Positions 7,548 through 17,213 of a stretch of 41,992 nt of DNA are shown here, in pieces. Position numbers and translations under genes: made by a program. Numbering within the stretch: position 1 is the stretch's first letter; every line of letters begins with the position of its first letter. The DNA comes from DASXTC01 sp036505635 (lineage in GTDB: Bacteria; Acidobacteriota; Polarisedimenticolia; JACPZX01; DASXTC01). The notes beneath the pieces were generated by a model. That model was not told the origin of the DNA. It worked only from the letters and a program-made list of their open reading frames with translations, and searched no databases. The stretch covers positions 1 to 41,992 of the forward strand of contig DASXTC010000029.1 in NCBI GenBank assembly GCA_036505635.1, in the 5' to 3' direction.

Positions 7548-8489
7548 TCAGGCGATGGGGTGATCCTTGAACCACGCCCGCGCCGCGGCGACATCGCGGG
7601 TGATCTGGGCCGTCAACGCGGCGGTGGAATCGAACCTGCGTTCATCGCGCAGGTGCTGGCAGAACGACAGCCTCATCGTGCGTCCGTACAGCTCGGGGCC
7701 GGGGTAGTCCAGAAGGTGCGTCTCGATGACCCGCTCGCGCTCTCCGAAGGTGGGCCGGTCGCCGATGTTTGTGACCGAAGGCCAGGCCCCACCGTTCAGC
7801 TCGACACGCGTGACGTAGACCCCCTGAGCCGGGATCAGCTCGTTGTCGGTGGAGAGGTTGGCGGTGGAGAAACCAAGACCGGCGCCGCGGCCGCGCCCGT
7901 GCACCACCAGCCCGCGGATTGCGTAGAGCCTCCCGAGCATCAGGGCGGCGCGGTCGACCGCCCCGCGCTCGATGTTCTCCCGGATCCGCGTCGACGAGAT
8001 GGGCCGGCTCTCGAAGAAAACCACGGGCACACGGGAGACCTCCATCCCGAAGCGGCTTCCCTCGGCCTTCAGCAGCTCGAAGTCCCCCACGCCGCCACGG
8101 CCGAAGTGGAAGTTGGAGCCGACGTGAAGCTCCCGGGCCGAGAGCTTCCTGGCCAGGATTTCCTCGACGAACTGCTCGGCGGTGATGCTGGCGAACTCAC
8201 GCGTGAACCTCACGATGAGCAGTACCTCCAGGCCCAGCGTGGACAGCGCCCGGATCTTCTCCGACATCGGCGTGATCAGGGGCGGTCGGCCCGTGGGCCT
8301 GAGGATCGTCAGCGGATGGGGATCGAAGGTCATCACCACGGAGCTCCCGATCAGGGCGCGGGCCCTCGCGGTGATCACCTCCACGATCTTCTGATGGCCC
8401 AGATGCACACCGTCGAAGTTGCCGATCGCGATCACCGGAGCGGGGAGCGTCCCCACCGCATCGAGGTCGCGGAAGATCTTCAGCTCCAC
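7548..8489 (-). CDS. ribF: Bifunctional riboflavin kinase / FAD synthetase
   Basis: The 313-residue enzyme converts riboflavin to FMN and then FAD. The N-terminal FAD synthetase half has GNFDGVHLGH (about 23-32), a TFDPHP motif and the ISSTRIR motif near 163. The C-terminal riboflavin kinase half has GRGAGLGFSTANL near 200, then GVYVTRV and TNIGDRPTFG. The length is standard. The start is a GTG at 8489, overlapping the end of pgpA by 10 nt, with a G-rich Shine-Dalgarno 5-6 bases upstream. It is the last gene of the rimO-pgpA-ribF run and converges on the broken yciI gene with only 11 bases between them. Confidence 0.95.
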   Translation of the reverse strand: MELKIFRDLDAVGTLPAPVIAIGNFDGVHLGHQKIVEVITARARALIGSSVVMTFDPHPLTILRPTGRPPLITPMSEKIRALSTLGLEVLLIVRFTREFASITAEQFVEEILARKLSARELHVGSNFHFGRGGVGDFELLKAEGSRFGMEVSRVPVVFFESRPISSTRIRENIERGAVDRAALMLGRLYAIRGLVVHGRGRGAGLGFSTANLSTDNELIPAQGVYVTRVELNGGAWPSVTNIGDRPTFGERERVIETHLLDYPGPELYGRTMRLSFCQHLRDERRFDSTAALTAQITRDVAAARAWFKDHPIA

Positions 8490-8974
8490 ACCGGCCCCCC
8501 CATCAGATGGAGCCCCAATCGGATGATCCCATTGGCGAGAATGCCGCAGACGACGTCGTCCATCATGATACCCCAGCCCCCCGGAAGCCTTTCCGCCCGG
8601 CTCGCGGGCCAGGGCTTGAGCACGTCAAGCGCGCGGAAGAGGAGGAACCCGGCGGCGATCGTCATGAAGGACATCGGCAGCCACAGCATCGTCAACAGGT
8701 ACCCGGCCACTTCGTCGACCACCACCTCGGAGGGATCATGATACCCCAGCCGATTCTCCATGGCCCCCGCCGCGGCCACTCCGGCCAGGGTCACGAGGAG
8801 CGCGGCCGCGGCGACGGCGACGTCCCCTCCCGCGAGGTGGAGGCCCACGTAGAGAGGGATCGTGGCCGCCGTGGCGACGGTGCCCGAGGCGAACGGAAAG
8901 TGCCCCACGCCGAAGAAGGTGGCCAAGGCCCAGGCGGGCCCGCGGCCCTTCGACGTCCCGCCGGCCGGATCCAT
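8480..8974 (-). CDS. pgpA: Phosphatidylglycerophosphatase A
   Basis: This inner-membrane phosphatase dephosphorylates phosphatidylglycerol phosphate in anionic phospholipid synthesis. The 164-residue product has PFASGT near residue 27, the acidic DPSEVVVDEVAG motif, FRALDVLKPWP and GGWGIMMDDVV, plus several membrane helices. All are family hallmarks. The open frame runs on to 9133, but the ATG at 8974 is chosen because it forms a TGATG junction with the rimO stop and gives the usual length. The gene overlaps ribF by 10 nt. Confidence 0.92.
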   Translation of the reverse strand: MDPAGGTSKGRGPAWALATFFGVGHFPFASGTVATAATIPLYVGLHLAGGDVAVAAAALLVTLAGVAAAGAMENRLGYHDPSEVVVDEVAGYLLTMLWLPMSFMTIAAGFLLFRALDVLKPWPASRAERLPGGWGIMMDDVVCGILANGIIRLGLHLMGGPVWS

Positions 8975-10332
8975 CAGGCGATGCGGGCGGGGGAGCGACG
9001 CCGCGAGGAGAAAGGCTTCGCCATCAGGTCGTAGGCCCCGGCTCCCGTCACCTCGACGTGGAGAAAATCGCCGACCGCAAGCTCGCGTCGTGTGCGGATC
9101 AGCACCGAACCGTCGATATCGGGGGCCTGCCACGACGTTCGACCGCGCCAGGGACCTCCCGCCCGGTCGGGCCCCGCGTCCACCAGCACCTCCTGGACCG
9201 TGCCGACGCGCTCGGTGTAGCGGGCGAGCGAGATCTCCTGCTGCAGCTCCATCACGAGCGCGCGCCGCCGCTCCTTCTCCTCGGCGGGCAGACCGTCATG
9301 CAGGTCGTGCGCCGCGGTGCCCGGCTCGTGCGAGTAGGTGAATACGCCGAGGTGCTCGAAGCGCGCCTCCGAAACGAACTCCAGGAGGTCGTCGACGTCC
9401 GTTTCGGCCTCGCCCGGAAACCCCACGATGAGCGTGGTGCGAATCGAGATCCCGGGCATCCTGGAGCGGAACTCCCCCAGCATCCTCAGAAACGACTCGC
9501 GGCTGCCGCCGCGCCTCATCCGGGTGAGCACGCGCTTGCTCGCGTGCTGCAAGGGGATGTCGATGTACTTCACCACGCGATCCGTCTCGGCCATCGCGTC
9601 CATGAGCCGCGTCGTGACCTTGCTGGGGTAGGCGTAGAGGACCCGGATCCAGCGCAGCTCCTCGACCCGTCCCAGCGCCCGCAACAGTCCGGGCAGTCCG
9701 CCCGCCTCCCCGATGTCCGAGCCGTAGGACGTGGAGTCCTGCGCGATCAGGTTGATCTCCCGCACTCCCGACCGGGCCAGCGATTCGGCCTCCCGCACCA
9801 GCGAATCGATCGGGCGGGAACGGAATGCCCCGCGGATCGCGGGGATGATGCAGAAGGCGCACGGGTTGTCGCATCCCTCGGCGATCTTGAGATAGGCCGA
9901 GGAGCCCGTCGTGGCGAGGGCCCGGCCCGCGCGATCGCCGGGCAGGTAGACGGCCGGGCCCAGGTCCGGCACGAACGTCTCGTCGGACAGGTCGCACGCC
10001 TCGACGATCCGCTCGACGTCATTGAGCCCGAGGAAGCGGTCCACCTCGGGGAGGCGCGCCTTCATTTCCGTGGCGAACCTCTGGACCATGCACCCGGCCA
10101 CCACGAGCCGTCGCAGACGCCCGCCTGCCTTCAGGCGGGCCATCTCCTGGATCGTCTCGTAACCTTCGTCCTTGGCCGCCTGGAGGAACCCGCAGGTGTT
10201 GACAACCACCACGTCGGCGCGCCCGGGATCGAACGTGACCTGAAAACCCTGCCGCCGGAGCTGTCCCAGCATGACCTCGCTGTCGACGAGGTTCTTGGCG
10301 CAACCGAGCGAGACGAGGCCGACGGTGATCAT
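8974..10332 (-). CDS. rimO: Ribosomal protein S12 methylthiotransferase
   Basis: RimO is a radical-SAM enzyme that methylthiolates an aspartate of ribosomal protein S12. The 452-residue product has the N-terminal UPF0004 domain with three cluster cysteines (Cys11, Cys47, Cys81), the radical-SAM CxxxCxxC at Cys154/158/161, and a C-terminal TRAM-like RNA-binding segment. The start MITVGLVSLGCAKN and the AEGCDNPCAFCIIP segment are typical of RimO rather than MiaB. It leads the run into pgpA and ribF and lies 22 nt downstream of the HAD phosphatase gene. Confidence 0.95.
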   Translation of the reverse strand: MITVGLVSLGCAKNLVDSEVMLGQLRRQGFQVTFDPGRADVVVVNTCGFLQAAKDEGYETIQEMARLKAGGRLRRLVVAGCMVQRFATEMKARLPEVDRFLGLNDVERIVEACDLSDETFVPDLGPAVYLPGDRAGRALATTGSSAYLKIAEGCDNPCAFCIIPAIRGAFRSRPIDSLVREAESLARSGVREINLIAQDSTSYGSDIGEAGGLPGLLRALGRVEELRWIRVLYAYPSKVTTRLMDAMAETDRVVKYIDIPLQHASKRVLTRMRRGGSRESFLRMLGEFRSRMPGISIRTTLIVGFPGEAETDVDDLLEFVSEARFEHLGVFTYSHEPGTAAHDLHDGLPAEEKERRRALVMELQQEISLARYTERVGTVQEVLVDAGPDRAGGPWRGRTSWQAPDIDGSVLIRTRRELAVGDFLHVEVTGAGAYDLMAKPFSSRRRSPARIA

Positions 10333-10354
10333 GGATCCCGTATTCTACCTGTTT

Positions 10355-11269
10355 TCAGCTTCGGGCGGTGGGGCGGCGCGGGGGCTTGCCCGTCAGGTGG
10401 GCCGGACCCCCATGGGAGGAGGCGGCCCGGGCCGCGGCGCGCTTGCCGGCCGGTGCGGCCAGGGCCGCACCGGGCATCCTCATCGACCAGGTGGCCCCCG
10501 GGATCTCCTCGCAGGCCAGGATCAGGTCGTCGGTGGGATTGACGAGGATCCTCAGGTCGCTGGTCGCACGGAACATCGCGAGATCGCCGAGGCTGTTGCC
10601 CAGGCAGACGCGGGGGACCGTTCCATAGCGGCGAAGGATCGCCTGAATCTTCCCGCGGCCGTAAGGCAAGGGCTCGATGATCCCGTCGGTGAGCACGCCG
10701 TGGACCACGGCCACCTGGCCGGCGATGATGTCTCCCGGCTCGATGCCAATCGGCCGGACAGCCACCTCGACGGCCCATCGGGGCGAGCCGGAGACCACGA
10801 TCGCACGGAACCCCAGACAGCGGATTCGATCGATCATCAGGCGGGGCTCCCCCTCACGCATCCGGGTCAGCTCATCCGACGATGCGATCGCCTCGACCGA
10901 GTGCGCATAGAGATCTTCCTCACGGAGGCCCACGAGGCCTTGCAGCATGACTCGCACCAGGGTCTCCTCCGGGCAGCGTCCCCCGCGGTACAGTTCCATG
11001 AGCTGGGTGAAATCCGCATGGGGCTCCCGTGCCGGCTCGGCTCCCAGTTGCCGAAGCGCGCGCGCGAGGGGCGCTTCCGCGCGCCGATCGAGGGCCCCTT
11101 GGTCGATCAGCCGCTGCCAGAGGAGCTCCGCCACGTCGGGCCCCCACAAGGTCCCATCGGCGTCGAACGCGACGATGGGCTGCTGATCGGGGCGCAGCCG
11201 CTGTCCTTGTCTGGCGAGGCGATCGCAGTGCTCGACGACGTCGTGAAAGTTGGCGCGGCGGATGCTCAT
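10355..11269 (-). CDS. HAD-superfamily phosphatase, phosphoserine phosphatase-like
   Basis: The 304-residue product has the HAD motifs in order: AFDADGTLWG with nucleophile and acid Asp, VVSGSPRW (motif II Ser), and GNSLGDLAMF (motif IV Asp pair). A large helical cap sits between motifs I and II, as in the HAD-IB group that includes SerB. The C-terminal 35 residues are Ala/Pro/Arg-rich and probably disordered. The substrate cannot be named from sequence; phosphoserine or another small phosphomonoester is possible. The ATG at 11269 is preferred over the upstream frame start at 11320 because AAGGGG precedes it by 5-6 bases. Confidence 0.85.
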   Translation of the reverse strand: MSIRRANFHDVVEHCDRLARQGQRLRPDQQPIVAFDADGTLWGPDVAELLWQRLIDQGALDRRAEAPLARALRQLGAEPAREPHADFTQLMELYRGGRCPEETLVRVMLQGLVGLREEDLYAHSVEAIASSDELTRMREGEPRLMIDRIRCLGFRAIVVSGSPRWAVEVAVRPIGIEPGDIIAGQVAVVHGVLTDGIIEPLPYGRGKIQAILRRYGTVPRVCLGNSLGDLAMFRATSDLRILVNPTDDLILACEEIPGATWSMRMPGAALAAPAGKRAAARAASSHGGPAHLTGKPPRRPTARS

Positions 11270-11342
11270 AGCTGCCCCTTTCAATCCTGCGGGATGAACC
11301 GGCGTGCCTGGCGGCGCCACGGCGCGGAACCGGTGCCGGACA

Positions 11343-12637
<1,295 letters not shown>

Positions 12638-12641
<4 letters not shown>

Positions 12642-14734
12642 TCCTCGGGCTCTTCACCCTTGCGAGCGGCCTTCGCGTCGGCGATGATCTTCTCCCTCAG
12701 ATGCACCGGCACCTCGTCGTAGTGGGCCATCTCCATGTGGTACTCGCCCCTGCCACCGGTGATCGAGTTGATGATGGCCGAGTAGTTGAGCATCTCCGCC
12801 ATCGGGACCTGGGCCTTGATGATGCTGGTGCCGGCGCCCGAGTCCATCCCCTGAACGCGGCCGCGGCGGCTGTTCAGATCGCCCAGGATGTCCCCGTAAC
12901 ACTCCTCGGGGACCACCACCTCGACGTGCATGATCGGCTCCAGCAGCGTGGGACCCGCGTCGGCCACCGCCTTCTTGAAAGCCTCCCGGCCGGCCACCTG
13001 GAATGCGATGTCCTTGCTGTCGACCGGATGAGTTTTGCCGTCCACGAGCGAGACGCGGACTCCCACGACCGGGTAACCGGCGATCACCCCTTCGGTCATC
13101 TTCGACTGGACCCCCTTGTCCACGCTGGGGCGGAAGCTGTGATCGATGACGCCGCCGACGATCTTGTCGACGAACTCGTAATTGCCGTCCTTGTAGGGCT
13201 CGACGTCGATGAAGACTCGCGCGTACTGGCCGGCCCCGCCCGTCTGCTTCTTGTGAGTGTACTCGACGTACTTGACGGTCCTGGTGATCGTCTCGCGATA
13301 AGGGATCTTGGGGAGATGCAGCTTGCACTCCACGCCCTGCCGCTTGAGCTTCGCCACGGCGACCTCCACGTGCTCCTGCCCGGAGCCCGAGATCAGCATC
13401 TCCTTTGTCTGGGCGTCGCGGCTCACGCGCAGCATCGGATCGGCGTCGAGGAGCTTGTGCAGGGCGGCGGAGAGCTTCTCCTCGTCTCCACGGCTCTTCG
13501 GCTCGATCGCCCACGAAATGGCGGGCTCCGGGAACGCGACCTTGGGGTAGATGATCACGTGCGCCTTGTCCGGGACCAGGGTGTCGCCCGTGTGAGTGAT
13601 CTTCAGCTTGGCGAAGGCCCCGAGATCGCCCGCGTGCAGCTCGCCGATGGACGTGATCGTCTTGCCCTGCACCACGTCCACCGCGCCGACCCTCTCGGTG
13701 TCCTCCCGCGTGGCGTTGTACACCGTCGAATCGGACTTCACGACGCCGGAATAGACGCGGAAATAGCTGATCTTGCCCGCGAACGGGTCGATGACCGTCT
13801 TGAATATCAGCGCCGAGAACGGCTCGGCGGCCGTCGGCTTGCGCGAGGCCGGCTGGCCCGCGGCGTTCACCCCATGAGTCTCGCCGCGCGCCCCGGCCGA
13901 CGGCAGGTGCCGGACGAGCGCGTCGAGGATCGGCTGGACGCCGATGTTCAGTGTCGCTGTGGTGCAGAGGACCGGGAAGATCTTGCGCCGCGTGATCGCG
14001 CTCCCGAGCCCCGCGGTCAGCTCGTCGTCCGTCAGCGTGCCGGCCTCGAGGTACTTCTCCATTAGTCTGTCGTCATTCTCGGCCACGCCGTCCACCAGCT
14101 TCTCGCGCGCCGTGGTGGCGGCGGCCTGAAGGCCCTCAGGGATCGGTCCTTCGGCGACCTTGCCCGAACCGTCGGGTGACCAGGTGAGCGACTTCATGCG
14201 GATGAGGTCGACGACGCCCTTGAACTCCTTCTCCTCGCCGATGGGGATCTGAATGGGCAATGCGCCGCGGCCGAACGCCGACTGGACCGAGACCAGACCG
14301 CGCTCGAAGGACGCGCGCTCGCGGTCCATCTTGTTCAGGATGATGAGGCGGCACACCTGGAACTCGTCGCAATAGCCCCAGACCTTCGTCGTGGAGACTT
14401 CCACGCCGGACACGGCGGACACGACCACGAGGGCCCCGCCCGTGACGCGCAGGCACCCTCGCGTCTCGTGAAGGAAGGAGCCGTAGCCCGGCGTGTCTAT
14501 CAGGTTGATCTTGGTCTTTTCCCACTCGAGATGACAGAGCGCGGCCGAAACCGACTTCTTGCGGGCGATCGACTCATCGTCGAAGTCGGTGACCGTCGTG
14601 CCGTCGGCGACCTTGCCGAGGCGGTTGACGGATCCGGCGTCAAAGAGCAGCGCGGACACGAGACTGGTCTTGCCGGCGCCTCCGTGTCCGATGACGCCCA
14701 CGTTCCGGATCTCTGGAGCATCGTAGATCTTCAT
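12638..14734 (-). CDS. fusA: Elongation factor G-like GTPase (EF-G II type)
   Basis: The 698-residue translational GTPase has the EF-G domain order: G domain, OB-like domain II, and domains III-V with the C-terminal GRGEYHMEMAHYDEVP segment. G1 is GHGGAGKT at 16-23 and G4 is NKMD at 134-137. G3 reads DTPGYGSF with Tyr84, where canonical EF-G has DTPGH. That replacement, and the loss of the usual AHIDAGKTT wording, place it with the EF-G II/EF-G-like paralogues, whose role differs from the main translocase and is often unclear. A canonical fusA is expected elsewhere in the genome. GGAGGG lies 4 bases upstream of the ATG, and a good promoter is at 14792-14821. Confidence 0.92.
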
Positions 14735-14791
14735 CTACCCTCCTGCGAAGCGGGTCGGATGAGCCACCTAAGTGCTTGATTTTGAACGCGG

Positions 14792-14821
14792 AGTATAACA
14801 CGGTGTCGCGGAAGGGAACAA
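14792..14821 (-). promoter_or_regulatory. Extended -10 promoter for the EF-G-like/asnS operon
   Basis: On the minus strand TTGTTC (14821-14816) is followed, after an 18-base spacer, by TATACT (14797-14792). A TG one base before the -10 makes it an extended -10 element. The predicted start near 14785 gives a leader of about 50 bases ending in GGAGGGTAG-ATG. It lies beyond the stop of the upstream HhH gene (14872), so the EF-G-like/asnS pair is probably transcribed independently. Confidence 0.55.
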
Positions 14822-14871
14822 CAGAACGGGGTCCGCCTCGCGTGCGTGGCGGCGTACCGGAGGCACCTGCT

Positions 14872-15579
14872 TCAGCGGGGCTTGTTCACGATGTCGTCGT
14901 AAATCTTCCTGGCCCGCGCCTTGACGACCGGGCAGCCGGGATCGTTGACCAGGCAGAACGCGACGGTCTCGTTCTTGCACCCGCAGGAGCACATCTCACG
15001 GTTGACCGTCTCGAGGAACTCTGTCTTCAGGATCGGGTCGATCTTGTCGAGGTTCTCGTAGCCGGGCAGCTTTCCGTAGAACCCGGGCCGCACCAGCGCG
15101 ATCGGTCCCTCGCCCGAGCCATTCTGATTCGAGCCTTCGGCCCCCGCGTTGCCCGCTTCCGCGGGCGCGCGCGCGCCGCCTGGACGCTTGCCGCCGGATT
15201 TTCCGGCGGCCGCGGGCTCGGGAACCGGCTTGCGCTGGGCCTCGAAGGCCTTCGCATCCAGCGCGTCCTGGTACGGCTGGAGCGCTTTCTCCAGATCCTC
15301 CCGGGTGATCTTCGTGATCATCTGCAGATCGTCGACGTTCTTGAATTTCCCCCCCTTCGCGCGATGGGCCAGAATGCGTGCGACCACTTCGGCGCTCAGG
15401 CCCGGCGCCTTTCGCAGAGTCTGCTCCGAGCCCGTGTTGATCAGCTTGATGAGCCCGGCGGCGGCTGGCGAGACCTCGAGCTCCTCGCCCTGCTCGGGGG
15501 AAGCGGACCATGTGCGGCAGGGAATCAGGACGAGCGCCGCGGCCAGCGCAAGGCTCAGGATACCGGCGCGTCTGAACAT
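14872..15579 (-). CDS. Secreted helix-hairpin-helix protein with CxCxC tail
   Basis: The 235-residue product has a Sec signal peptide (1-26) and a ComEA-like double helix-hairpin-helix domain at about 43-103. The repeated pattern 'LIKLINTG...L.KAPGLS' and 'IL.HRAKGGKFKNVDDL' is the DNA-uptake HhH signature. A low-complexity Ala/Gly/Pro linker follows (120-157). The conserved-looking tail has Cys197, 199, 201, 209 and 216 within NREMCSCGCKNETVAFCLV. The tail recalls Cys-rich metal-binding motifs (PCYCGC type, CcmH neighbourhood), but I cannot assign it. The HhH part could bind DNA in the periplasm, or it may be a structural module as in many short ComEA-like proteins. The ATG at 15579 follows TGGAGG by 9 bases. 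Confidence 0.8.
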   Translation of the reverse strand: MFRRAGILSLALAAALVLIPCRTWSASPEQGEELEVSPAAAGLIKLINTGSEQTLRKAPGLSAEVVARILAHRAKGGKFKNVDDLQMITKITREDLEKALQPYQDALDAKAFEAQRKPVPEPAAAGKSGGKRPGGARAPAEAGNAGAEGSNQNGSGEGPIALVRPGFYGKLPGYENLDKIDPILKTEFLETVNREMCSCGCKNETVAFCLVNDPGCPVVKARARKIYDDIVNKPR

Positions 15580-15628
15580 TGGAATATGCCTCCACCCCGG
15601 GCGTTTCGGTTGTCGACGAGTCGAAGTG

Positions 15629-15657
15629 AGTCTAGAGTGCACTTGCCGGAGTGTCAA
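15629..15657 (-). promoter_or_regulatory. Promoter for the secreted HhH gene
   Basis: A perfect TTGACA on the minus strand (15657-15652), a 17-base spacer and TAGACT (15634-15629) form a good sigma70-type promoter. The transcript would have a leader of about 45 bases before the ATG at 15579. Its -35 box lies two bases from the -35 of the opposing promoter at 15660. Confidence 0.6.
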
Positions 15658-15659
15658 GG

Positions 15660-15689
15660 TGGACAGTGGTTTCCGCGCTGTGACATAAT
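15660..15689 (+). promoter_or_regulatory. Promoter for the surface-protein operon
   Basis: TGGACA (15660-15665), an 18-base spacer and CATAAT (15684-15689) match consensus at five of six positions in each box. The predicted start is near 15696, about 35 bases before the ATG at 15731. It is back-to-back with the minus-strand promoter at 15629-15657, so a factor binding between the two -35 boxes could affect both transcripts. Confidence 0.55.
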
Positions 15690-15730
15690 CCGGCCCTCGC
15701 GGGGGAGGGGCGCACATTCCGGTCGATCCG

Positions 15731-17212
15731 ATGGGTCGGGTTTCGCGTGCGACCGCCGGTCGCCCGGGCAACAACGCGCCGCGTGGCTCCGCGGCGCTCC
15801 TGGCGGCCATCCTCTGCGCGACCTCGGGGATCCCCGCCTTCGCGATCACCGACGAAGAGATCTATGGTGCGCTCAGGTTCCCCCGCGCGCTGCCCGGAGC
15901 GCGCACCGCGGGGATGGGGGGCGCGGGGCTCGCCCTGGTCGAGGACCCGGCCGCCTCCAGGATCAACCCCGCGCGACTCGCCTCGATCGGCGACCCCGAG
16001 CTTCTTCTCGAAGGCCGGATGCGACAGTCCGACGATGCGTCGGGTGACTCGGATCTCGTGCTGTTCGACGCGGACCCCAACGGTCATCCCTTCGCCGGGA
16101 CATCGACTTCCGCCCGGGCCGGCATGGACGGCGGCGCCTCGGCGTCCGCCCTCGGGTTCGCCTACCCGCTCAGGCTGACCCGGCCCCTGGTGCTCTCGTT
16201 CTCGCGGGTCGAGGGCCTCGACATCGGGATCGGCCTGAGCTCGGTGACTCGGACGACGCCACCATCGGTGCCGGTAACGCCCGGCGGCGGCGACGAGGTC
16301 CTGCGCATCTCGCGAGGCCGGCTCGATCTCGACATGGAGCTCTACAACCTGGCCGCCGGGTGGCGTTTGACGCCGACCTTCTCGGTGGGAGGCACCTTCG
16401 TCGTGGGGACGATGAAGATCTCCTCCGAGACGGTGGGGCTGCTGGCCGACCCGCTGCAGATCACCAGAGCAGGGATGTTCGATCCGCGTTTCTCCGGACC
16501 ATGCGCCGAGCCGCTCTACGTGACGACATCAGACGGGTCCGACACCGGGCTCGGGTTCGTCTTCGGATCCGCGTGGAAGCCGATCCCTTCCCTGGCCGTG
16601 GCCACGGCCTACCGGCGGGGACCCCGTTTCGAGCTCTCGGCGGAGAGCCGCGATCTCTCCCTGGCAACCCGGAGCTCCTTCACCAACGTCGTCAAGGTTC
16701 CCGACGCGGCCGCGGCCGGCCTCGCCTGGACGCCGTTTCTGTCGCACCCCTCCGCGGTGATGCAGAGCCTCACCTTCGCATTGGACCTCGAGCGCGTGGA
16801 GTACAGCGACCTGCTCGACGGGCTCCGCGAGCGCGAGGGGATCCTCACGAGAGCCGACGTCGCCAGCAATGTGTCCTACGACATCGGCGACGCCGTCGAG
16901 GTCCGCTTCGGCGTGGAGGCGCTGCGGTCCTTTTCGACCTGGACGCTGGCGCTGCGCGGCGGCCTCTACACGGAGCACGATCAGCGCCTTCATCTGGACG
17001 GGATCACCGACGATCCGAACTCCCCGCTGGCCGGGCAGGGCAAGGCGCTGCGAGAGGGAGGATTCCTCCTGCCCGACGGCAGGACCGACTGGCACGCGAC
17101 GTTGGGAGCGGGCGCGCGCCTCTACGCTCTCTGCTGGGACCTCGCGATCGATCTGTCGGATTCCGCCGCCCAGGTCGTGCTGACTGGGGTCTACCGGTTC
17201 GGACGGAGGTGA
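15731..17212 (+). CDS. Outer-membrane beta-barrel protein (PorV/FadL-like)
   Basis: The 493-residue product has a signal peptide of about 38 residues (cleavage after AFA) and an N-terminal GARTAGMGGAGLALVEDP segment. The motif continues with 'INPARLA', which is characteristic of the PorV/UPF0164/OmpP1-FadL families. The rest alternates short amphipathic strands and Gly/Asp-rich turns and ends in an aromatic-rich strand (VYRFGRR), as outer-membrane barrels do. Possible roles are transport of hydrophobic molecules or a secretion-associated scaffold. It is the first gene of a four-gene operon, and its stop is one base from the start of the giant surface protein, so a role in presenting that protein is a reasonable inference but not shown. 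Confidence 0.82.
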   Translation: MGRVSRATAGRPGNNAPRGSAALLAAILCATSGIPAFAITDEEIYGALRFPRALPGARTAGMGGAGLALVEDPAASRINPARLASIGDPELLLEGRMRQSDDASGDSDLVLFDADPNGHPFAGTSTSARAGMDGGASASALGFAYPLRLTRPLVLSFSRVEGLDIGIGLSSVTRTTPPSVPVTPGGGDEVLRISRGRLDLDMELYNLAAGWRLTPTFSVGGTFVVGTMKISSETVGLLADPLQITRAGMFDPRFSGPCAEPLYVTTSDGSDTGLGFVFGSAWKPIPSLAVATAYRRGPRFELSAESRDLSLATRSSFTNVVKVPDAAAAGLAWTPFLSHPSAVMQSLTFALDLERVEYSDLLDGLREREGILTRADVASNVSYDIGDAVEVRFGVEALRSFSTWTLALRGGLYTEHDQRLHLDGITDDPNSPLAGQGKALREGGFLLPDGRTDWHATLGAGARLYALCWDLAIDLSDSAAQVVLTGVYRFGRR

Positions 17213-17213
17213 G

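Noticed and set aside
12654..13514. Second minus-strand frame within the EF-G-like gene
   Set aside because: It is a frame-shifted shadow of a complete, motif-bearing GTPase gene; no frameshift is needed to explain the protein.
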